Shown here: piece after piece, positions 8,578 to 15,639 of the stretch
How positions within the stretch are numbered: position 1 is the stretch's first letter
How the letters are laid out: each line of letters opens with the position of its first letter
Source of the DNA: M3007 sp964484205
GTDB lineage: Bacteria > Bacteroidota > Bacteroidia > Chitinophagales > Saprospiraceae
DNA length: 64,000 nucleotides
Direction: 5' to 3'
Assembly (NCBI GenBank): GCA_964484205.1
Contig: CAZAEZ010000010.1
Coordinates: 62,001 to 126,000, forward strand
Notes under the pieces: generated by a model
What the model saw: the letters and a program-made list of their open reading frames with translations, nothing else
Databases searched by the model: none
What the model was told of the DNA's origin: nothing
Translations under genes and position numbers: made by a program

Positions 8578-9921
8578 TTACCGAACCACGGTAACATCCC
8601 CTTGCAGCCGGCTTTCCCGACCGTCCGTGTAGTGCAGTACCGCACGCCAGAGATACACACCCACCGGCGCTTCATCGGTGCCTTGCATGCCGTCCCAGCC
8701 GGCGGCGGCGTCATTCACCGAAAAGTTGCGGTTTTCAAACCAAAGCCGCCCAAAACGATCGAACACCTGAAACAGTGCCACGGTCCGGATACCCGCGCTG
8801 CCATACACCGAAAAACGCTGGTTTTCGGGGTTTTGCGCTGCCGGCGCAAACACATTGGGCACATACACATCGCGGTCGCGGCTCACCTCAACCCGAATGA
8901 CATCCTCGGCCACACAGCCTTCGGCACTGATAGCAGTAACGTGATAACTGGTGCTGTACGGAGGGAAGAGCAGCACTTCGCCTGATGGAAAAACCTGAAC
9001 GCCAAAAACCGGATTCCAGATCAGGGTATCGGCAGGCGGGTCGGAGTAATAGGGCAGGCGTAACGTATCGCCCGTCAGCATACTGGTGTCGTTGCTGAGT
9101 TCCAGAATGAATTCCAGGCCGCTCGGCAGGATAGCCGCCTCGGTTTGAATGCACCCAACGGCGTCTTCGATATGTACAAAATAATACCCGTCGGGAAGAT
9201 TGGTCCAGTTGGTTTGGCTGCCGGCCGGGCCGTCGTTGAGGCTGTAAACATAAGGTGGGACGCCGCCATTCACCGTTTCGATGCTGATGCGGCCGGTGTT
9301 TTGGTCGAAGCAGGTTTCGCCCAGGGCATCCAGCGTGCTGATAATTGGCGTGGGTGTGGTGAGTACTGTGTCGGCACTCAGGGTGCACCCCTGGTTGTCC
9401 GTTACGGTAACCGATATGGGGCCTGCCGGCAGGCTGTCGGCCCGGCTGCCCTGGTCGCCATTTGCCCAGGCGTAGCTCAAAGGCGGAGTGCCGCCGGTCA
9501 CGTCGAAGAGCACCCGGCCGTCGGAGCCGTCGGCACAAGTGACCTGAAAGCCGCCGAAGTTGGTGAGCAGTACGAGTTTGCCTTGTAGCGGGAGCGGATC
9601 GCGCACGAGCCGCTGGATAATCGTATCGGCGCCGTTGGCGGCATTAAAGTTGAACTGGTACATCCCGGGCAGCAGATTGCTGAGGTTCAACGGCTGATTG
9701 AGCAAGGTAAACTGCCCGGTGCCGGAAGCGCCGGTATTCAGGTTGGCCCATTGAAAGCCGACCGGCAGGGCGCCGCTCAGGAGTGTCAGCTCGATCTTGC
9801 CGTCGTTGTTCCCGGCGCAGGAAATGTCGGTAATCGCCAGTTGAACTTGCGGGGTACCGTTTTGAGCCGGCAAACACCAAATGGCAAGCCACCAACACAG
9901 GACGGTCAGGGTACTTTTCAT
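8578..9921 (-). CDS. Secreted gliding-associated protein with T9SS type B C-terminal sorting domain
   Basis: A 447-residue exported protein. The signal peptide ends at about CLPAQ. The body has SprB-like or PKD-like beta repeats with the recurrent pattern CAGNNDGKIELTLLSGALPVGFQW, CADGSDGRVLFDVTGGTPPLSYAW and CFDQNTGRISIETVNGGVPPYVY. The final 85 residues form the gliding-motility-associated CHU_C domain (type B sorting signal): VYVPNVFAPAAQNPENQRF, LFQVFDRFGRLWFEN, AAAGWDGMQGTDEAPVGVYLWRA. This domain directs export by the type IX secretion system and cell-surface attachment. The protein is short for its class, so it is more likely a small adhesin than SprB itself. Three palindromic repeats lie between it and a possible promoter at 10121-10128. 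Confidence 0.87.
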   Translation of the reverse strand: MKSTLTVLCWWLAIWCLPAQNGTPQVQLAITDISCAGNNDGKIELTLLSGALPVGFQWANLNTGASGTGQFTLLNQPLNLSNLLPGMYQFNFNAANGADTIIQRLVRDPLPLQGKLVLLTNFGGFQVTCADGSDGRVLFDVTGGTPPLSYAWANGDQGSRADSLPAGPISVTVTDNQGCTLSADTVLTTPTPIISTLDALGETCFDQNTGRISIETVNGGVPPYVYSLNDGPAGSQTNWTNLPDGYYFVHIEDAVGCIQTEAAILPSGLEFILELSNDTSMLTGDTLRLPYYSDPPADTLIWNPVFGVQVFPSGEVLLFPPYSTSYHVTAISAEGCVAEDVIRVEVSRDRDVYVPNVFAPAAQNPENQRFSVYGSAGIRTVALFQVFDRFGRLWFENRNFSVNDAAAGWDGMQGTDEAPVGVYLWRAVLHYTDGRESRLQGDVTVVR

Positions 9922-9973
9922 GTTTTCTCAGTATGTTTCAAACATGAGTCATCCCGAATTTTTACGTAACCCT

Positions 9974-10084
9974 GACCTCGGAGAGGTCGCATCGGAGAGC
10001 ATTGCGCGTTAGAAATTCGACCTCTCCGAGGTCGCCGTGCTCTATTAAATCTATGATCTACAAATATTTGACTTCTCCGAAGTC
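9974..10084. repeat. Cluster of three short palindromes (GACCTC-type)
   Basis: Three 15-base palindromes stand in 110 bp: GACCTCGGAGAGGTC at 9974-9988, its exact reverse complement GACCTCTCCGAGGTC at 10019-10033, and a variant GACTTCTCCGAAGTC at 10070-10084. The outer flanks also mirror each other (CCCGAATTTTT before the cluster, AAAATTCGGAATAA after it), so the whole block can fold as one large imperfect hairpin. It lies in the spacer upstream of the T9SS-sorted protein gene and would form part of its 5' leader if the promoter at 10121 is used. Confidence 0.75.
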
Positions 10085-10120
10085 AGCTTGAAAATTCGGA
10101 ATAACCCAAATTTATTCCGG

Positions 10121-10128
10121 CAAAGGTA
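10121..10128 (-). promoter_or_regulatory. Possible Bacteroidota -7 element (TACCTTTG)
   Basis: On the minus strand the sequence reads TACCTTTG, an exact match to TAnnTTTG. A -33 TTG at normal spacing is not clear. If used, it would drive the gene at 8578-9921 with a leader of about 190 nt containing the palindrome cluster. Confidence 0.35.
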
Positions 10129-10171
10129 GTGCTATCAGCAATAATCGGTCCGGAAGTATTCCGAACGCCGC

Positions 10172-10582
10172 TCAGGCCCATTCCTGTTTTTTCCGGTAAG
10201 CTACTCCTCTGAAAAACGCCACCGGGCTGCCATCGGCCCGTTCGACACGGATGGCGTAGTTGGACACACTGTTGCCAAGGTTTTCTTCGGTGGCTATGGC
10301 AGTAAGCACATCACCTTCCCGCACCGGGGCCACGTGTTCGATCGTGCAGTGGATCGACACCGCGTGCCGGCCATGCGAATTGCAGGCAAAAGCAAAGGCG
10401 CTGTCGGCCAACGAAAAGGTGATGCCCCCGTGGGCAACATTGAACCCATTGAGCATTTCCTTGCGCACTCCCATACGCAAGTTGCAGGTACCGGGGCCCA
10501 CCGATACAAGTTCCATCCCCATCCATTGGCTGAACGGATCGTTGTCGAACATGCGGTGGAAGATTTCTTTTGGTGTGAGCAC
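10172..10582 (-). CDS. paaI: PaaI-type acyl-CoA thioesterase (hotdog fold)
   Basis: A 136-residue hotdog-fold protein. The diagnostic helix NVAHGGITFSLADSAFAFACNSHG is present, with the catalytic-region pattern N-x-x-x-HGG and an Asp in LADSAF, followed by beta strands VSIHCTIEHVAPVREGDVLTA. PaaI hydrolyses stalled aryl- and hydroxyphenylacetyl-CoA esters and protects the phenylacetate pathway. The 3-hydroxyacyl-CoA dehydrogenase gene upstream on the same strand fits that pathway. The start is a GTG at 10582 that lies directly beside an ATTTACG repeat; the next ATG (10551) would cut conserved N-terminal residues. The repeat may have replaced the original upstream region. Confidence 0.85.
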   Translation of the reverse strand: MLTPKEIFHRMFDNDPFSQWMGMELVSVGPGTCNLRMGVRKEMLNGFNVAHGGITFSLADSAFAFACNSHGRHAVSIHCTIEHVAPVREGDVLTAIATEENLGNSVSNYAIRVERADGSPVAFFRGVAYRKKQEWA

Positions 10583-10584
10583 GA

Positions 10585-10611
10585 GATTACGATTTACGAT
10601 TTACGATTTTT
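10585..10611. repeat. ATTTACG tandem repeat, left copy flanking a four-helix-bundle ORF
   Basis: Two to three tandem copies of a 7-base unit (GATTTAC), ending GATTTTT. The right-hand copy at 11049-11080 is the same unit in inverted orientation. The stop codon of the enclosed ORF (10594-10596) lies inside this copy, and the paaI start codon is three bases away. Confidence 0.8.
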
Positions 10612-10983
10612 AGATTGTGGTTTGGGAGACTGTTGTTTTTCTCGCGATGTTTTTATTGAGGAAACAATGATGGCCAATAACTCATCTGCTTCTTTGAATA
10701 GTGGAATTACCTCTTGTCGTAAATCAGCCGAAAGTGCTACTATAAACTCGAGCCAAAACATAGATTCATCCAGTTCCTCCTCGACAATTTTTAGCTTATT
10801 GATAAAATCCGGGGTAGACTTCCCCCGACAGGCTGCGCGGTAATTTGCCGCTGAGGAAGGTGCGCAACGAACGATTTGTCCTCGTACAGCTTTAAAGTCG
10901 GCGTCTTTTGGAAACTTTCGGGTAAATAATACCACGGCTACAGCCCAATCTTTAAAGCGCTTTTTGAGTTCGTTTTCGGTCAT
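10594..10983 (-). CDS. Four-helix-bundle protein (S23 / 23S rRNA intervening-sequence protein family)
   Basis: A 129-residue basic helical protein of the TIGR02436 four-helix-bundle family. Typical features are the opening FKDWAVAVVLFTRKFPKD, the central RCAPSSAANYRAACRGKS (family motif S-x-x-ANI-x-EG-x-GR, here AANYRAACRG) and the third helix FINKLKIVEEELDESMFWLEF. Relatives were first found inside intervening sequences of 23S rRNA genes, others as bAvd accessory proteins of diversity-generating retroelements. No rRNA or reverse transcriptase is here. The ORF sits between paaI and the hydroxyacyl-CoA dehydrogenase gene and is bounded by inverted ATTTACG repeats, which supports insertion of a small unit. 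The last residues (PKPQSKNRKS) are low-complexity and run into the repeat. Confidence 0.82.
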   Translation of the reverse strand: MTENELKKRFKDWAVAVVLFTRKFPKDADFKAVRGQIVRCAPSSAANYRAACRGKSTPDFINKLKIVEEELDESMFWLEFIVALSADLRQEVIPLFKEADELLAIIVSSIKTSREKQQSPKPQSKNRKS

Positions 10984-11048
10984 ATTTCAATACTCAATTA
11001 TTAGCCTTGAAAGTACACACATTACCACGAACTGCCCCTACCCAAGAT

Positions 11049-11080
11049 AATCGTAAATCGTAAATCGTAAATCGTAAATC
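11049..11080. repeat. ATTTACG tandem repeat, right copy
   Basis: Four to five tandem copies of AATCGTA, the reverse complement of the unit at 10585-10611. Its last bases provide the stop codon (TGA, 11079-11081 on the minus strand) of the 3-hydroxyacyl-CoA dehydrogenase gene. Confidence 0.85.
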
Positions 11081-12236
11081 AATAAAATACTTTTTGCTCC
11101 CGTGCCATCACCCGCAACAACCGGCTGCAGCGGTACCGCTCCTCGTGGTATTCGGCGTAAAGCCGGTCAAGTTGATCCACCACATTTTGCAGGCCCAGCT
11201 CATCGGCCCAGGCCAACAGGCCTTTGGGGTAATTGACGCCTTGGGTCATGGCCAGGTCTAGGTCGTCGCGGCTGGCGATATTCAAATACAGCGCATCGGC
11301 GGCCTCGTTGATCAGCATGACCAGGATGCGGTCCAGAATTTCACGACCCTGTTTTTCATTTTTGACCGGTTCGGGTTGCACGGCGCCCTCGCGGTAGTCG
11401 TAGTGGCCGCGCCCGGTTTTCCGGCCGAGGTAGTTAGCATCGACGAGGCGTTTTTGGGTGAATGCGGGTTTGTAGCGCGGATCGCAGTAAAATGCCTGAA
11501 AAACGCTTTCGGTGACGGCGTAGTTGACGTCGTTTCCAATAAAATCCATCAACTCGAAAGGACCCATCCGGAAGCCGCCCAGATCGCGCATTGCCCAGTC
11601 GATGGTTGCAGCGCCGGCAATACCTTCTTCAAAAATGCGCAGGGCTTCGCCGTAAAATGGCCGGGCAACGCGGTTGACGATAAATCCCGGGGTGTCTTTT
11701 GCCAGCACGGTAGTTTTCCCCCAGCTGTCGATCAGTTTGCGGGCACGCGCCACGGTTGCCGGTGCAGTTTGCAAGGCCGGGATTATTTCGACCAGGCGCA
11801 TCAAGGGAGCAGGGTTAAAAAAGTGGATGCCCAGCACGCGTTCGGGATCCTGCACACTGGCGCTTATCAACGTGACCGACAAGGAAGAAGTGTTGGTTGC
11901 GAGCAGCGTGTTCGGCCCAACGATGGCCCCCAAATCTTCGAATGCCTGCCGTTTGGGTTCAACGGCCTCCACAATTGCTTCAATCACGACTGTGCACTCC
12001 CGAAAAGCGCTCAATTGAGCGGTATACCGGATACGACCGGCCAGGGCGAGGGCCTCGGTCTTGGTCATTTTGTTTTTCGCGACCAGTTTTTCCAGCGTTT
12101 GTTCCAGTTTTTTTTCTGCGTTGGCGAGCGCCGATGGTATGGCGTCGAATAGGAGCACCCGGTGTCCGTGAGCAGCGGCAACCTGCGCGATGCCGCTACC
12201 CATTGCGCCGGCGCCGAGTATGCCGATAATTTCCAT
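11079..12236 (-). CDS. 3-hydroxyacyl-CoA dehydrogenase
   Basis: A 385-residue enzyme of the PaaH/Hbd type. The NAD-binding Rossmann motif is GILGAGAMGSGIAQVAAAHGH; the catalytic pair lies in GIHFFNPAPLMRLVEII (His) and the downstream substrate-binding region DTPGFIVNRVARPFYGEA; the C-terminal domain contains GPFELMDFIGNDVNY and GRKTGRGHYDY. The family oxidises (S)-3-hydroxyacyl-CoA to 3-oxoacyl-CoA in beta-oxidation and phenylacetate breakdown. Length is above a simple 290-residue Hbd because a second partial C-terminal domain (ILDRILVMLINEAADAL) is present, as in PaaH. Together with paaI it probably formed an operon before the four-helix-bundle unit came between them. Its stop codon lies in the adjoining repeat. 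Confidence 0.9.
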   Translation of the reverse strand: MEIIGILGAGAMGSGIAQVAAAHGHRVLLFDAIPSALANAEKKLEQTLEKLVAKNKMTKTEALALAGRIRYTAQLSAFRECTVVIEAIVEAVEPKRQAFEDLGAIVGPNTLLATNTSSLSVTLISASVQDPERVLGIHFFNPAPLMRLVEIIPALQTAPATVARARKLIDSWGKTTVLAKDTPGFIVNRVARPFYGEALRIFEEGIAGAATIDWAMRDLGGFRMGPFELMDFIGNDVNYAVTESVFQAFYCDPRYKPAFTQKRLVDANYLGRKTGRGHYDYREGAVQPEPVKNEKQGREILDRILVMLINEAADALYLNIASRDDLDLAMTQGVNYPKGLLAWADELGLQNVVDQLDRLYAEYHEERYRCSRLLRVMAREQKVFY

Positions 12237-12318
12237 AGTGAAATGCTGTATTTTTTGTGATTTCGGGGCCGTTTCGACAGCCTGGTTTCAAAAAATAATG
12301 ACAATGGCTGTTGCGGGG

Positions 12319-12326
12319 CAAAGGTA
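12319..12326 (-). promoter_or_regulatory. Possible -7 element of the dehydrogenase gene (TACCTTTG)
   Basis: The minus strand reads TACCTTTG, an exact TAnnTTTG match, 83 bp upstream of the start codon at 12236. No -33 element at the usual 19-20 bp is visible. Confidence 0.45.
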
Positions 12327-12400
12327 TAAAAAGCGGGATATGCTGTTTTGGCCGGTCAAATTTATCCAATTGGAAACCAGTCGGTTTGGGGGATTAATAA

Positions 12401-12430
12401 ATTCCTGATAAATCTGACTTTATCAGGAAT
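12401..12430. other. Perfect 10-bp inverted repeat upstream of susC
   Basis: ATTCCTGATA and TATCAGGAAT form perfect arms around a 10-base loop in the 337-bp spacer between the dehydrogenase gene and susC. It is about 70 bp upstream of the possible susC -7 element, so it could be an operator for a dimeric regulator. It has no T-run on either side to support a terminator. The rest of this spacer is AT-rich and shows nothing else I can name. Confidence 0.5.
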
Positions 12431-12499
12431 GCAAATTTTATATTTTGTACAAAATAGAAATTTCGTGTGTTTTTTCAGAAAAATTCTGCGGACGAGAAA

Positions 12500-12507
12500 T
12501 ATCTTTG
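12500..12507 (+). promoter_or_regulatory. Possible susC -7 element (TATCTTTG)
   Basis: TATCTTTG matches TAnnTTTG exactly and lies 67 bp upstream of the susC ATG. The expected -33 TTTG is only weakly matched (TTTTTC at 12471). Confidence 0.45.
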
Positions 12508-12573
12508 ATTGTGCTTTTTGTAAAATGAGCCCACATTTAATAACACAAATTTGGTAACTAAATCAACTATCGC

Positions 12574-15500
12574 ATGAAGAAGGTTTATCTTTTATTGCCA
12601 TTGCTAATGCTATTGGGTATTGGCAGTTTGTCGGCCCAACGGACGATTTCCGGGAGTGTAACGGATGATGCCGGGGAAGCAATGATCGGCGCAACAGTGC
12701 TTGCTAAAGGCACAACCGCCGGCAAGATTACAGATGCTAACGGCCGGTTTACGCTGGATGTTCCGGCGGGCGCCGATGTCCTGGTAGTTTCCTACACCGG
12801 ATACCTGACGCAGGAAGTAAGCATTGCCGGTCTTCAATCCATCGACATCGTATTGCAGGAATCTCCTGAAGTGCTGACGGAAATCGTCGTTACCGGGTAC
12901 TCTGAGATTGAAGCAAAAAAACTGATTTCCTCGGTGGCCGTTGTCAGCGCCAAGCAGTTGGAAAACATCCCGATGACGGATGTGAACCAGCTGATCCAGG
13001 GCCGCGCGGCTGGTGTGTACACCACGGCCAACTCCGGACAGCCCGGCGCCGGGCAGCCGGTGCGTATCCGCGGCACAGGTTCGATCAATGCCGGCCGTGG
13101 ACCGCTGTATGTGGTAGACGGTATCATCGTTGAACAAGGCGACTTCACCACGCTTGCCTCCGGCGGTACGTTCAATGCACCGGACGTATTGGCGCAGATG
13201 AACCCGAACGACATTGAAACCGTAACGGTGTTGAAAGATGCATCCGCAACGGCACTCTATGGCTCGCGAGGCTCCAACGGTGTGATCGTCATCACGACCA
13301 AACGCGGTAAAATCGGTAAAACCGATATTAACGTGAAAGCCCAAAAAGGGATGACCATGCCAAGCTTTGGTAATTTTGAACTTATGAGTGCCGAGGAAAC
13401 CTGGAACTACGAACGCCAGGTGCTGGCCAATAGCGGGCGCACTCCGGCACAAATTGATGCCAGCCGCCCGGCTTCGATGCTCGACAACACAACCGACTGG
13501 GTGGAGGAGGCCTTCAACAAAGGCCATACCAGCAACCTGGAACTCCAGGCTCGCGGCGGTAATGAAAAAACCCGCTTTTTTGCCTCTGCCGGATTTTTCG
13601 ACCAGCAGGGCATCCTGTACCTGTCGGATTTCAACCGCCTGTCGCTGCGCAGCAATATCGACCACTACGCTTCCGATAAGCTGAGCTTCGAATTGAACGT
13701 GAACGGTTCGTACTCGCAATCGAACAACGCGGTAGACGGCAACCGCTTCCAGTCGCCGCTGGCGCTTTCCTTTACCACCACACCCTTGCAGGGTAAAACC
13801 AACCCGGCTACCGGTGAGCTGTACTCCGGTCTGGAAGACGACTGGATCGCTTTTGCGGGCGACAACTTCCTGTACTCCCTGCCACGGAACCCGGTGGATG
13901 TGAATACACTCCGCCTGATTTCCAAACTGGCGGGTACGTATAAAATTCTGGACAACCTGGCCTTCACACAAAGTGTGAACGTTGACTTTATCAATGTAAA
14001 TGAGTCGGATTACGACGCCGCTTCCACCAACGACGGCTTCCCTTTCCGCGGCCAGCTGACCAACGCCCTGAACCAAAACCGTGCGCTGACCAGCCAGTCC
14101 AAACTGCGGTATTTCACCAACTTCGGCCAGGATCACAGTTTCGATGCCATGGGCGTATTTGAGTATCAAAACATTGACTTTGAAAGCTACTGGGCTGCCG
14201 GCCAGGGCTTTGCTTCCGAAAAACTGCGGACGCTGGCATCTGCCGCCGAACCGCAAGGTGTTAGCGGCACGAAAAGCGAATATTCGTTTGTGTCGTGGCT
14301 GGGCCAGGCCAACTATTCGTTCAAAGACCGCTACATGCTGACGGCCAGCTTGCGCCGCGACGGTTCTTCGCGTTTCGGCGCCAACAACCGCTGGGCAAAC
14401 TTCTGGTCGGTAGGTGGCTCCTGGCGCATCAGCGAAGAGGCCTTCCTGCAAGACGTCGGCTTCCTGAGCAATCTGCGTCTTCGCGCCAGCTACGGTACGT
14501 CGGGGAATGCGGATATCGGCAATTTCGTTACGCAGGAGCTCTATGGTTTTGGCGCAGCCTATCTGAACGAACCGGGCAGCAGCCCATCGCAGATCGGCAA
14601 TCCGGACCTGACCTGGGAAAAGTCGAACAACTTGAACGTCGGGCTTGATTTTGGAATTTTGAACAACCGCGTAAGCGGTAGTGTAGAATACTACGACCGC
14701 CGTTCGGAAGACTTATTGCTCAGCGTACCGGTGTCGTCCACCAGTGGCTTTACGACGGCTACGCAAAATATCGGCAAGATGAAAAACTCCGGTATTGAGG
14801 TCGTCTTAAATCTGATGCCGGTTAAAGCTACCCGCCCGGATGGTTTCAACTGGGATTTGAATTTCAACATTTCCTTCAACAACAACGAAATTCTGGAACT
14901 GCCGAATGACGAGGACATTCTCAACGGCCGTCAGATCTACCGTGTTGGCGAACCAATCCGTTCCATTTATATTCAGGAATGGGCCGGTGTAAATCCGGAT
15001 GATGGTACGCCGCAATGGTTGCGCGCCGATGGAACGGTCACAGGCACTTACAGCCAGGCCGCCCGGTCAATCGTTGGCAATGCCGAACCGACCTACATCG
15101 CCGGCCTGAACAACACCTTTTCGTTCAAGGGATTTGCCTTGTCGGCATTTTTCTATACCGCGCAGGGGCACCAATTGTACAATGCTTCACGTCCGTTTAT
15201 TGAAAGTGACGGCCTTCGTTTCGGCTGGGCACACTCCAAAGCAGCCCTGGAAGGGTACTGGCAAAATCCTGGCGACAACGCCGTTCGCCCACAACCCCGG
15301 GTCGGCGGAAATGCCGGCGCGGCCAACACGTCGACCCGTTATATGGAAGATGCTTCCTTTATTCGCCTCCGGAATGTGCAGTTGGCCTATTCGCTGCCTG
15401 CCGCATGGGTACGCAAAGCCAAATTGCAGGGCCTGACGCTTTATGCACAAGGTCAAAACCTGTGGACGATGACGGACTACACCGGTTTCGATCCGGAAGC

Positions 15501-15576
15501 CAACGAAAACGGGGATGAATTTTTCCGGTATCCGGTAGGTAAGTCGATCACTTTTGGCATCGACGTGACGTTCTGA
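12574..15576 (+). CDS. SusC/RagA-family TonB-linked outer-membrane transporter
   Basis: A 1000-residue protein in SusC format: signal peptide MKKVYLLLPLLMLLGIGSLSAQ, a carboxypeptidase-like regulatory domain at about 24-105 (ISGSVTDDAGEAMIGATVLAKGT), the TonB-box region ending LTEIVVTGY, a plug domain (GRAAGVYTTANSGQPGAG; RIRGTGSINAGRGPLYVVDG; VLKDASATALYGSRGSNGVIVITTKRG) and a long beta-barrel ending ITFGIDVTF with terminal Phe. SusC proteins import large ligands such as glycans or peptides with energy from TonB. The SusD partner follows after 63 bp. No glycoside hydrolase, sulfatase or SusR-type regulator is next to the pair, so the ligand cannot be deduced. The ligand could equally be a peptide or a metal complex. 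Confidence 0.96.
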   Translation: MKKVYLLLPLLMLLGIGSLSAQRTISGSVTDDAGEAMIGATVLAKGTTAGKITDANGRFTLDVPAGADVLVVSYTGYLTQEVSIAGLQSIDIVLQESPEVLTEIVVTGYSEIEAKKLISSVAVVSAKQLENIPMTDVNQLIQGRAAGVYTTANSGQPGAGQPVRIRGTGSINAGRGPLYVVDGIIVEQGDFTTLASGGTFNAPDVLAQMNPNDIETVTVLKDASATALYGSRGSNGVIVITTKRGKIGKTDINVKAQKGMTMPSFGNFELMSAEETWNYERQVLANSGRTPAQIDASRPASMLDNTTDWVEEAFNKGHTSNLELQARGGNEKTRFFASAGFFDQQGILYLSDFNRLSLRSNIDHYASDKLSFELNVNGSYSQSNNAVDGNRFQSPLALSFTTTPLQGKTNPATGELYSGLEDDWIAFAGDNFLYSLPRNPVDVNTLRLISKLAGTYKILDNLAFTQSVNVDFINVNESDYDAASTNDGFPFRGQLTNALNQNRALTSQSKLRYFTNFGQDHSFDAMGVFEYQNIDFESYWAAGQGFASEKLRTLASAAEPQGVSGTKSEYSFVSWLGQANYSFKDRYMLTASLRRDGSSRFGANNRWANFWSVGGSWRISEEAFLQDVGFLSNLRLRASYGTSGNADIGNFVTQELYGFGAAYLNEPGSSPSQIGNPDLTWEKSNNLNVGLDFGILNNRVSGSVEYYDRRSEDLLLSVPVSSTSGFTTATQNIGKMKNSGIEVVLNLMPVKATRPDGFNWDLNFNISFNNNEILELPNDEDILNGRQIYRVGEPIRSIYIQEWAGVNPDDGTPQWLRADGTVTGTYSQAARSIVGNAEPTYIAGLNNTFSFKGFALSAFFYTAQGHQLYNASRPFIESDGLRFGWAHSKAALEGYWQNPGDNAVRPQPRVGGNAGAANTSTRYMEDASFIRLRNVQLAYSLPAAWVRKAKLQGLTLYAQGQNLWTMTDYTGFDPEANENGDEFFRYPVGKSITFGIDVTF

Positions 15577-15583
15577 TTTTCGA

Positions 15584-15606
15584 AATCGTATTTTCAAAAT
15601 ACGATT
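15584..15606 (+). promoter_or_regulatory. Hairpin between susC and susD
   Basis: AATCGTATTTT and AAAATACGATT pair perfectly around a one-base centre just after the susC stop. Such intercistronic hairpins can protect the 3' end of the susC mRNA or lower readthrough, so they adjust the susC:susD ratio. That role is inference. Confidence 0.55.
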
Positions 15607-15639
15607 CCAACATTATCCAATTTTTAAAAAAATAGAAAT

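Noticed and set aside
10594..10983. Diversity-generating retroelement (bAvd accessory protein)
   Set aside because: No reverse transcriptase, template/variable repeat pair or C-type lectin target is nearby. The ATTTACG strings are simple tandem words, not TR/VR copies.
10594..10983. Intervening sequence within a 23S rRNA gene
   Set aside because: No rRNA sequence flanks it; the neighbours are paaI and a dehydrogenase gene.
10585..11080. CRISPR array in the ATTTACG repeats
   Set aside because: The units are 7 bases, directly adjacent, with no unique spacers and no cas genes.
12610..14451. 613-codon minus-strand open frame opposite susC
   Set aside because: Opposite-strand shadow of a GC-rich gene; composition and residues do not resemble a protein.
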